DNA of 64,000 nt from Acholoe squamosa. Taxonomy: Eukaryota > Annelida > Polychaeta > Phyllodocida > Polynoidae. The stretch lies in the NCBI GenBank assembly GCA_949317995.1, contig OX439043.1, positions 63,338,822 to 63,402,821 of the forward strand, written 5' to 3'. A program made the position numbers and the translations under genes. Below the pieces are notes generated by a model. That model was not told where the DNA came from and ran no database searches. It saw nothing but the letters and a program-made list of their open reading frames with translations. Positions 52,878-63,080 of the stretch are shown piece after piece (position 1 is the stretch's first letter; each line of letters begins with the position of its first letter).

Positions 52878-55800
52878 GTGAGTAGCCAAAGAGCAAACTC
52901 TACTGATTATTACAAAATACAACATTTAATTGATACCAATATAGAGAGGATTAGCAGAACATTGCTTTACTGGTAAGTACAAGAAAGCGCACCCCATGGC
53001 TTCAGATAACTAACGAGTACCTATTATCAGACAATGAGGGTCAAAACAATGACAGATAGGATGACACTTAGATTGTAAGTGAGAGTGAGAGAAGTGGAGG
53101 AGTGGGGAGTTAAGGAGGGGGTTGTGTCCTGGTCACCTGGCCTTCATTTGTATGCAGTCCTCCCGGTGAGCAATAAGGCTGTGATCGGTGATGGCCAGTG
53201 TAAAAGTCAGGGTCACTTCTCTCACTGACCTCCATAGTAAATAATGTACCCAGACTGCAGGTACTCATACAGAGGATAGGGGGTCAGTCCATCACAGGTC
53301 ACTCCATGGGAAGCCCTGGAGGGGATAAGGACGAGGGGAGGGCGAGGGGGTTAGGGTTAAAAGCCACAGCTTAAGTATAGTAAGGGCATTAGTGAACAGT
53401 GCCATGGTGTGTTCATGTAGCTGTAGGTCTACTTTGCTGTACCAGAATTTGGCCTCTTTGAATGCCATGTGAATTACCTGCTACTCATTGTATCCCAGAA
53501 TCAGACTATACCAAGTGCATTCATAGTCAGTATAGGCTATAGTCAGTTCTACATTATACCACATTAAGTAGTTATTCCTCCGTGACTTAATGGAATGCCC
53601 CACCCTACCCCAACCACCCAGCCCCAAACACAGCATGGCCTTTACATCAGTGCCCTGGGGGTAGAGATGGAGACAGGGGAGGTGGCGGGGGGGGGGGGTG
53701 CAGGGGAACCATCTTTATCACCATTAGATGACCGACCGACCAGTGGGGGGACATGTCAGATCAACCCCTCCCCTCCCCCTCCCCACACCAGATTATGTCA
53801 TTTGCCAGGGGCATCAAAGCGTGGGCAGTGTCTGTGAAGAGCATAATCACAGCCCTGCGTAATCCCTGCACCAGGGTGGGATCAAAAACCAGTCTCGGCA
53901 CGTCGATATGGCCAACTGAAGCCGCACCCATGTCCCTGTCACATTACAATGCTTTTGGACATCACTCCTCATGGGACGGGTGTGCTGCTCACTGGTCCAG
54001 TGATGTGGGATGTTGATCAGATCTTCTGTGTATTTTTTTCAACAATGTTTTTGGCGTTTTTTTCCTGTGGTGAATGTGTAAAATAAAGAGTGGGTAAAAT
54101 GGATGGTTCGGAGGATGGTGGTGAGAACAAAAAGGAGTCAGGCCCCTGGCTGTTGTCATTGTAAATAAGCTGACAAAGTCCATTTTAACAGACTACTGGT
54201 GGTCTGTAATACACCACAGACAAATGGGACCATTCTCACAAAACAGGAACTAAAAGAAATTGCATCTGGTTCATTGTTTTAATTTAGCTATAGTAATAAA
54301 CACACATTTTCGAACATAAAGCGGCAGAATCACCAGTAATCTTAACCATATTTTAGACAAATAAAAATGTTCAGATACCTGGCAGAATAAAGGCAGTGAG
54401 CACTAGAACTAACCCAGACTGTAACCCTCTGTAAGAGGAGCAGCTCATGCGAGCTGCTCAAGGCGACATGTCTGATGAAGTACCTAATACCACCTTTGAA
54501 ATATTACAAGCGTATTAGTTAGAGGGCGGCGGGCGCCGACTCATAAGGCGAGCTACTTCATATGAAATCATTGCCGTCTAATGGTCCCAGAGGTGGAGGC
54601 GATCCGTCGCCAACTCAGCCTCATTAATATAATCCACCGACCACCATGTCGCAGGGAGAGGGACCCTTCAAACAGGCCTGGATCGCTGGTAGGGGAGCAT
54701 GGCGGGGAGATGCTGGGAGTTTTAGAAATGGTACAGGGACAAAATGGAAATATGAGGGATAGAGGGGGAAGAAGGGGAGGGGTATAAGACTGCTGGGGAA
54801 AGGGACAAGCAAAGGGGATAGGGACAGGGAATCCAGGGATGGAGAAAGCACGGAGGATGGGGGGAAAGGAGGGGGGTTCCTACAGGCCCCCAGTCCTACC
54901 ATCTCCCTGCGTTATGAACACCTCCCATAGGGACCCTCGCTCACCGCCCCCAAAGAAAGACCATTAAGAATGCATGGCTGAATGAGGAGATGAACGGGAG
55001 GGGTCTGGTACAGGTGTACATGCCCCCCTTCCCTCCCTCCCTCCTGCCAGCATCCCACCCCCTCTTTATTAACTTCCCCTGCATTACTGGGTCAGTACCA
55101 ATTGTCTCAGATGTCCTATGATAAATTGTGCACCTAACACAAATTATATTTTTGAGCGTGTGGTCGGGGTTCTGGCCGCTGTGGTAATGAGCATAATTAG
55201 GGATGTCTCCTTAGTCAATAACTTAATCAATTCCACCTCCTCCTTCCCTGTGTTACATGGCCTCCATCCAGGAGGTGACCCTGGAGGTATAGGACATTAT
55301 TCAGAAAGTAGATTTCTGAGGCTTCATTTAGTGGGGGGGGGGCTGGTCAGCTTTTAACTTTGAGAGAAGATGATGGGAGCTAAGGCATTTGTCTCGCACT
55401 AATTGCTGTTAGGTATTACCAAGGGGGTGCTGGAGTAGCGAGAGGGGAATAAACATCTCCTTATAATCTAAAACATCTGCCTGTCTGAGATTCCATTACC
55501 AAGCCGTGGTCTAACTTACAATACCTTAATAATTCAACACCACTAAGCGTCCTTTGTCTTCTTCCTCCATGGTAGCATCCCAGTGCCTTAACATTCGTGG
55601 GAGGGCTTCTAACAAAAGAAATTCTCAAACTTATTTCCGAAGGAGTTTCTATAAAAGTTGCTTAATTATTAAAGCAGTTCGAAATGCATCGCTTATTGAG
55701 ACATTGTTTGTAATGAAAGGGAAATTCAATCCATCAATTTTCTATTTCAAATTCACTTCAAGTTGAAAGGAGTTCTTTACAACCTCGTCCATAAAGAATC

Positions 55801-56211
55801 ATAAAAAGCCTTGTCATAAAAAGGGCTTCCTCTGTGGTGGTTATTCTTTCTGTGTCTGTATTTTAATACAAACACATGTCATCTGTCTTTTGTTGTTGGA
55901 GGGGACGGTATGAATGTAAAACAGGATGTCTTTCCGAAAACATCAAATAAGAATTTATTTGTCCTTTGAAGAGATCCAACTCAGTTGCTTTGGGGTATGT
56001 CTTTATAACAATTGAAAAGCAAAAGCCCAGATGGAGGCCTGATGGAATGATTTCTTGATATCTGGGATATGCTCCACCCAATGACTTAGCAGAAGAAGAC
56101 ATTGCTACTGTACATTTGTATGCAGTTATCGTTATCACTGTGTTCCTAGGCAGCTACCCTGTAATCCTTTAGATGTTTGACTTATACTATGTATCCTCTT
56201 TTCCTCCACAG
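52878..56211 (+). other. COE intron between helix 1 and helix 2
   Basis: GT-AG intron of 3.3 kb. It was read specifically for a second KRAAD-type helix exon, as in vertebrates; none was found. Contents: G12 tract (53687-53698), an inverted GAGCWGCTC pair (54438/54451), a purine-rich stretch (54700-54880) and a candidate enhancer (55540-55800). Confidence 0.85.
55540..55800. promoter_or_regulatory. candidate conserved non-coding element
   Basis: Repeat-free stretch with an AT-rich near-palindrome CTTAATTATTAAAG (55661-55674) containing TAATTA-type homeodomain sites. Non-coding in all frames by inspection. Confidence 0.25.
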
Positions 56212-56392
56212 GAGATCATCTTGAAGAGGGCTGCCGACCTTGCCGAAGCTTTATACAGTATGCCGCGTAACCCCAACCAATTGTCGCTTCCTGCACCCCG
56301 CTCCCCAGCCATGAACAACAGTGGCTTCAACTCTTACACAGGCCAGCTGGCAGTCAGTGTGCAGGATACGGCCAATGGGCAATGGGAAGAAG
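56212..56392 (+). CDS. EBF/COE: COE/EBF exon, single helix 2 and start of C-terminal tail
   Basis: Sixty codons plus one base. It opens with helix 2 (EIILKRAADLAEALYSMPRN), then enters the variable tail (NPNQLSLPAPRSPAMNNSG, FNSYTGQLAVSVQDTANG). Helix 2 is directly in phase with the helix-1 exon at 52877, so no duplicated helix is needed. SGFNSYTGQLAVSVQD aligns with the vertebrate NSFSGQLAVNVSE segment from memory. The acceptor is ctccacag|GAG; the donor is G|gttggt, phase 1, weaker than the others. Confidence 0.95.
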
Positions 56393-58708
56393 GTTGGTCC
56401 CATCGCTATCCGACCTTCACCTTCTAAGTAATGTGAATTAGTAGAGAACATGAGAGTTTCTTCCTCACTCACTGAGCACACTACACACTGAGCACCCCCT
56501 CCCCATACACCCGCAGTCAGGACTGAGTTGTATACATGAGTATGTATACACAGACTTTATATAAGCACACTGCATGGGGAGCAGCTCATGTGGGGCTGGA
56601 GCTGCTCAATGTGAGCAGATATGAGCTAATCAAAGACTATACATAACACAAGGACCGAGCCGCTCCGCTATATGTATAATAATAAATAATACTGGTCCCT
56701 TCACGTCACTTTGATGTACAAAGTGACAGGCCACATCACTTTTGTCAACTGCTACGTTTCATTCTTACTTCAATGCTATTCACTTACCTACCACAATTTA
56801 CTGATTATTTCTTTGTTTCATTTTTTTTCACATTTTATGTACATTAATATTGATACTATGATAGTGCCCTCCTCGATGTTTCATTGGTGAATAATGAGTA
56901 TATGAACATATACATGTTTTCATGGAAGGAATAGACTTTGTACTATATAATATAGCATAAAATGCGTGTCTTTTTGAATTTCTAATAATGTGATTATAAT
57001 TTATGTAAGTGTATGATTCAGAAAGAACACGCTATTAAATCATCAATGAAATGAGGGCTTTTACTCCAATCAAATGGCAGAATGACTAACAAACATTCCC
57101 AATTTCGTATTGGTATGGGTTTTTACATTATACATATATAAATATAACTGCCCAAAATGCTATACAACTATTATTATAATTATCATCATTAACATGTCTG
57201 TATCTAGTATAACTTGTCAAGATATCAGATAACGATATCTTCTTCTAAGATAAGGTAGCTTGCGATGCATGAACTTTTGTCCTCGATACCAAGAGTATGA
57301 ATGTTGAAGATTTTTATGTAATAAATGTGTGAAAATGTGAAATCAAATTTTTATGTCTACATGTGTCATTAATCCATATGCACGAGCCTATATGCACACC
57401 TCCTGTTTCAAATTTGAGGAAAGGTCAAGAAAAAAAACCAATAAGGAGCTATACAGGGTCGATACCTAATGTACAAAATCAAAATGTAAGATAAATGATA
57501 TTGTCCATCTACAACTGTTAATTGGCCTTTTGCTATCCCAAAAGCAAAGTCTTGCCTTTCCATCTCAAGGTGCATGTAGGCTCTTGCAATGGTTACAGTG
57601 TTAATTTGGGTATAGTTAAAGATGAGTGACCATCAAGGCCACTATGCATTATGGTGCTTGCTGAATCATTCTCAATCATCAAAGAAAACAAGAATCTATG
57701 CTGGCCATGAAGGAACTCATTCATTTAGGCAGGCACATATTATCCTGTGATGTTCAGGGCATTTCCATATCTCTTAATTTATCACCATTAGAACATCTAT
57801 AAATGGCCATAGGCTCGTCAGCAAGGAAACAAGACCTTATCTTTTCCCATATCATCTTGCCGCATCTTTATCATAGATTTTACAAACCGCATAACTCTTG
57901 GTGCATCTTTCTTCCAACTGTTGGCAAAGCCCGACCCTCCCTATTCCCCTTTTCCCCTATTTTTATCCCAATAACTAACCATATGTAGCTAGTAACCGCT
58001 TTGCCTGCCATGCTTATGTAGAACTTAGTATGCTTTGCCTTCTTGTAAAAAGTAAATTGGGATTTCCCTATCGTCTTGAATATGGATAGACCCCCACGCT
58101 ACTCATGGTTTTGGAGAAACTATAAAAAGTAATCATTATAGTCCTTGTCCTGTAGACTCAAGAGAATCAAGAGAAGCTGCCACATAGGCGATCAAGTCTA
58201 TGACAGATCCACAGCGTAAATGGAGAACCCAAAAGACACGCCTTTATCCCAAACAAGAGAAATCAGAGAGCAGCAAAGAGTGTACAAAATATATCCACAT
58301 AGAGGAAGCATAGACCTAACATAAGGATCAAAATTGAGATATTCCCAAGAAGTGTATTGCCAGGCACTCCTCTTTAGAGAAAATGGGCAATAGGAGCATA
58401 TATCCAAAAAGCACTGACACAATCATCTTTCAGTATACCCAAATTAAGGCTAACATAATGTGACACTCAGACATAAGTAAAGACTCACTCAGATGCTGAA
58501 TAGCATTATCTCAGTCTAGACTCCCAACTACTGTGTTTCGCTGCTTTCATGGGGCCCTGTGAGTACCCTTTCAATGGTACTTTATTCTAAATCTCAGGCT
58601 ATGGAAACAGAGCAGTTGGGGTTGAAAACTGAGCTGAGTGGGTCCTCTCTAAGCTATTCTGCTCCAAAACAACTCTGATCAGTGCTTGCCCTTGGCCCCA
58701 TCTTGTAG
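56393..58708 (+). other. COE intron
   Basis: GT-AG intron of 2.3 kb, AT-rich. It carries an inverted GAGCWGCTC pair (56579/56599) and a GAGCCGCTC variant (56657). 56700-58650 shows no repeat, exon or distinctive motif. Confidence 0.85.
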
Positions 58709-58897
58709 GTTACACACGAAACCAGAGCTCTAGCGTGTCGCCAAGAGGCTACGGATCCAACGGCTCCACGCCGCACAGTAGCAACGGCAGCAGCTACGGC
58801 TCAACTACGGCGGCCGTGAACGGCTACGGAGCATCCTCATCCCTCAGCATGGCTATGACTCCGGCCTCCAATGATTTCCTCTCTGGACCTGGCACTA
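58709..58897 (+). CDS. EBF/COE: COE/EBF exon, Ser/Gly/Asn-rich transactivation tail
   Basis: Two bases completing Gly, 62 codons, one base. It begins YTRNQSSSVSPRGYGS, matching the vertebrate FTRNSSSVSPHGY signature, and continues with low-complexity Ser/Gly/Asn/Thr sequence (GSNGSTPHSSNGSSYGS, VNGYGASSSLSMAM). This region is disordered and acts in transactivation in the family. The acceptor is cttgtag|GT and the donor A|gtgagc, phase 1. An in-frame stop follows 8 codons into the intron if the donor is not used. Confidence 0.93.
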
Positions 58898-60393
58898 GTG
58901 AGCACTATATTAATTCCTCCTAATCCTTCTGCCCTTTTGGGGATTGCTGAACGTCAGTAGCAGTGTTCTGTTGGCCCCCACTCCTCACTCTCTCTGCTGC
59001 CACTGTCTGCTAATACACTCCTGGCTAACCTTGTGTTTGTTGCTGTAGTATGCGGTGGTTGTTATGTCAAATTAACCCTTTAAGGACTTCATAAATTCAT
59101 CAGGCTGAACCTTTGGAAATGTGTCAAGCCTTCAGAGAGGGCATGGGACATGAAACATCCCCTGGTGAGCAGCCACAACAGAGCTGGCTTAATGTCTGGT
59201 GCATTATGGGGGCTTTAAATGGTTAAGAGATTCCCACCGTGATTGTAGTAATGATATAGACCATGCACCCTCTGCACACTCCTCTCACTCCCTATTGTCT
59301 AGAACCACTAGAATCCCAGCACTTACCCATGCACCACATAAATGCAGAAAACTACTATAGTTAAGAAAAAGGTTCTCCACAAGACACCTTATGTAGTAAA
59401 GCAAATGGAGCTTATCTTTAAAATTTACCATGCTATCAAGAAAACAACAAACACACATCTTCAGAAGGATATAAACCGATTTCTGTGATTTAGATGGTTT
59501 TGCAGGAGAGTGTACTCAAATGCACAATTACCTAGTGAAGAATGATTTTACTATTTAGGCCAGACAAAGTTGTGGAAAGGTACATTGAATGAATTGACCA
59601 AGCACCTTCCATGCAGTCATACTAGAGACTCGGTAGCTTTCTGGCAATGCCAAGATATAGGGTACAGTTCAAAATTATTTTTGGTAATAAGGAAGTACTC
59701 TCTCCACCCTAGATAAAAATACTTTTATTTTCTTCAGGCACATACACTACAGGGACTAACGCTTATTTAGTAGAATGTAACAAGCATACAGTAGTGAATG
59801 GAGCAAGGTCATCTTGCTGAACATACCTATAGCATCATTTTAGACTAAGGGAGAGTGATTCCCTTTCTATAGAACTAAGTTCCTTCTACATTTGTCCATA
59901 AATAGGAATTAAATATAGAATTCTTATTTTTATCATTTAATATCCCTTTATGTTTTGTTAAAGGTCCATTAAGCTTTATGTTGTTGACCCCCTGCATGCC
60001 GGTCATGTTTTCTTTTCATGAGTATTAAGGCTATTGCAACAATCATTATTCATTTGGTAATTAGTAAATAAGAACCCATTAAAAAAAGAATCATATGTTA
60101 TGATATTGGTGGCATACTATGACCTGTAACCCAACATCCCCATCACTATTATCAATTATTACTGCTATGAGTACGATGTTCATTATTGTATTATTGGCCA
60201 TCTTTTCCAAAAGATTTTCAGACATGTTCTACTACATTTTGAATTTACCCAAATAACTTTCGCTTCCCCATTACAAGGACAAAAGAGATGTAAATCATCA
60301 AAATCACTAGCACATTTATTGAAGCTATTTTATTTTCTCAGTATTAGATTTTGATTTGACCCTTTTGGTCCTTTCCTTTCTTCTCTGGTACAG
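58898..60393 (+). other. COE intron
   Basis: GT-AG intron of 1.5 kb, with a TTAA-flanked MITE (59072-59226). The rest is AT-rich and nondescript until the strong pyrimidine tract before 60394. Confidence 0.85.
59072..59226. mobile_element. TTAA-flanked MITE
   Basis: Starts TTAACCCTTTAAGGAC (59072) and ends GGCTTTAAATGGTTAA (59226), so inverted TTAACC(C/A)TTTAA termini with TTAA at each end, 155 bp. Internal TCTGGTGCATTATGGGGG is related to the GGTGCATCATG core of the other copies but more diverged. Non-coding. Confidence 0.55.
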
Positions 60394-60671
60394 TTGCCCC
60401 TTCTCACTCACCCTCGCTCCCAGCAGGTGGCAGTCAAGGCAGCATGTACACGTCGTCAAACGCGTCCAGCCAACAACATGGCCTCTTCAGCTTCTCCCCG
60501 GCCAATATGATCTCTGCTGTAAAACAGAAAAGTGCGTTTGCTCCTGTGGTGCGGCAGAACACAGCCAGCCCCACATCGACACATGGGGTGGCGGCAGGAG
60601 GGATGTGCGGCATGGGAGGACTACAAGGTGGGTGGGCCCACCCCATCATTAATGTCAGCAACCACTACTAA
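60394..60671 (+). CDS. EBF/COE: COE/EBF terminal exon with the FSFSPANM signature
   Basis: Two bases completing Ile, then [36 protein letters not shown] and [16 protein letters not shown], ending NVSNHY and TAA at 60669-60671. FSFSPANM(I/V)[14 protein letters not shown] is the conserved C-terminal motif of COE proteins. I chose acceptor 60394 (tctggtacag) because IAPSHSP resembles the vertebrate IVPSSP segment; acceptors at 60424 and 60427 are also in frame. The true 3' end is uncertain: after GGLQ there is a phase-1 donor-like site (CAAG|gtgggt, exon end 60627) where vertebrate EBFs splice to a short last exon. If it is used here, the last 14 codons are intronic and another exon follows. No AATAAA was noticed downstream in the window. 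Confidence 0.9.
60424..60427 (+). promoter_or_regulatory. tandem in-frame alternative splice acceptors
   Basis: CAGCAG at 60421-60426 gives NAGNAG acceptors with exon starts 60424 and 60427, preceded by their own pyrimidine tract (GCCCCTTCTCACTCACCCTC). Both keep the frame of the exon starting at 60394 and would remove 10 or 11 residues. Confidence 0.5.
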
Positions 60672-60783
60672 CTCTACTACCACTACCCTGTTGCTGCTGC
60701 TACTGCTACTACTACTACTAATACAGCTTACGGATGGCCCTACCTGTGGCTACTAAGCACTACTAACAATGAATATACTGTGT
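60672..60783 (+). repeat. trinucleotide-rich 3' flank, open in frame
   Basis: CTA/CTG/ACT triplets follow the stop codon (about 60672-60722). The frame stays open for 37 codons to a second TAA at 60783-60785. Probably 3' UTR; readthrough is only a possibility. Confidence 0.6.
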
Positions 60784-61679
60784 AAATACTATACATATGG
60801 ACACTGAATACCCTGCCTGTCAACCTACCTCTCCTGAACTTTGATCCATGATCCAACCCATCTGCTATTGATTCCAAAATGGACAAATCATGTGACCAAG
60901 TGGATACACTAGAAATATATGGTATGTGTGATTGAGAGATTGTATTGGATTTGTAAATAGAGATAAAACAAACAAAAATACAGAGATCAGCGGCAGCTAG
61001 GCTATCACAAATAGAAAGCATGCCTTCAGCTATTTACAAAGAATTCAATATCAAAATTACTGAAACTTGTGAAGTTCTGTGCTGCTGCAGATGTTGCTGC
61101 ACTTAAACTTACTGCAAAGGCAGAGTGCTCACATCTATTGTTTAGAACCTTGGCCAGCCACTACTCCAGCTACTTCTACTGCTACATTTAGTACCGTGGA
61201 GAACTGTCCTAGTCCCAGGTGCACAGCAATGACAACTCCAGTGTTCTATCCCCCAAGGAGTCTCCTTTACTCCTGGGCTCTAATCTTGTCCTAATACTAC
61301 CCATCCTGCTGCTAACACATGGCTCCTCTCTCCACATATCTCACAAGCCTCTGATAAGACTTTAACATATTAACTCATCTGTCCTGCCCCAGTGATACAC
61401 GGGAGTATCTGTTATCTAGCCATTACAATACCTGTAACTTTCTGTAAATACATGGTTAAAGAATTCAAAGGTACCGGCAATCAGTGACTGTATATAGTGT
61501 TGCAATTTCCTTGAATACATAACCATGGCGTATAACGTGCTAAATATAACAAATGTCTAGGGAGGACTATAACCACTTTGTAGTGTGCTTCATCAGGTAA
61601 ATAGAGTTGGGTTAATTCCTTTTTTCAATCATTATGTAAGGACAGGGTCAGAGGTTTCATGTCACTAGATGAGAATTGT

Positions 61680-62090
61680 GTCTCCACTCTGTCACCTCCC
61701 TTTAATTCTGGCCCCTCAGGTTGCCCCAATGTCACAGCACAACAAAGCGTCAGGCGTCTAGCACCATCAATTGATCATGAAATTGATTAAGCAAATTCAA
61801 GGCCGGCACAAATTGGTCGTATGATGGCAGGGAAAGAAGCGGAATCAATTTAGGGAATGAAATTTAGCATGAAACGCTATCCAATTGCCCCAAATTGCTG
61901 GTCGAATCGTTATCCAACGGCCAGCAATGAGGCAGGGAGCTTAGAAGAGGAAATTGGATTTATCTGCTACTTGTGGACGGGTGCAGGCCTTATGCATTCA
62001 TTATCCCAACTAATGTTTCCACGGCTTTGTCGCTAACAATTTGATTGCCGCCCTGGCTTTGGAATGCTAATACAGGTACCGATGTCAGAG
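61680..62090. promoter_or_regulatory. candidate conserved non-coding element
   Basis: Dense CAATT/AATTG sites: palindrome ATCAATTGAT (61766-61775), then AAATTGATTAAGC, GAATCAATTTAGG, CCAATTGCCCC and GAAATTGGATT within 250 bases. Homeodomain-type clustering and lack of repeats suggest an enhancer 3' of the coding exons. Confidence 0.3.
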
Positions 62091-62957
62091 GTTAAAAAAA
62101 GAGCTAACAGTCAAGAGACAGAGGACAAGTGGTACTTGCAGTTAGACATACAATCAATTCTGCCTTGGGGAAAAGGGTAAAAAAGACTGCAGTAAGCCTG
62201 CTCAGTTCTGGTAAATGCAATAGAAGGAGGGGGTAATACATGGGAGCGTTGTCACTGAATAGTGGAAAGCATTGCTTAAGATTATGTAAAATGTTGACTG
62301 ACGCAGCACCTTACCCATTGTACCTCCGCATGAGAGTTGCATCAGGTCGCCAACTCATTCATGGTGTGGTTAAAAGTAGTCCCTCTATCTTATAAGGTCA
62401 AAGTGTATGATCATGTTATAGGTCAAGTGTAGGTCAAATGTAGGTCAGGTCAGGTGGACATGTAGACGCTGGAGGAGAAGGTGGGATTGAAAGTGGGGGG
62501 GGGGGGGCAATGTGAAGATGGTAATTAGTAGGGCTGGAACAGGGGCCCACCCTGGGGAACATGACTCACACAGTGGCTCACGTGGCCTCCCACTATATTA
62601 TAGACTATATATATAGTCCAATACAACTAGTCTCTGTATAAATATGATATAATCATAGCACCTAGCCAGCCTTTATACCCATCTTGATCCAAGCATTGTT
62701 CACTGAAGGAAAGGGTAAAATTTGGTGTTTTTTTTTTATTGATGGGTAACATACCTGCCCATGTAGATTATTTTTTACCCAGAGCCACCAAAAATTGCAC
62801 CAATGTGCAGCATAGTATCATTATAGCAATTTACTAATAAGTACATCTCAGGGGTTTACTCCACACCACCCCCGACCTTGCTTATTGTTACCTCCCCCTC
62901 CCCTCCCCTTCCCCCCCCCCTTAAATTCAGGGCAGTCTGAGAACGTGACTTCCCTGT

Positions 62958-63080
62958 GGGCACAAGGCGTTGATCGACAAATGTTCACAATTGGTCGATC
63001 AACGTTGATCAAGCAGTTGTCAACATTGATTCAACGTTCTGTGCTCCTTGAGTCTGAACCCATCTTCTCACCTTGTGCCC
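62958..63080. mobile_element. small hairpin element
   Basis: Perfect 10-base ends GGGCACAAGG (62958-62967) and CCTTGTGCCC (63071-63080) enclose a second perfect stem, GTTGATCGAC (62969-62978) with GTCGATCAAC (62994-63003), plus further AACGTTGA repeats. MITE-like, non-coding; family unknown. Confidence 0.5.
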
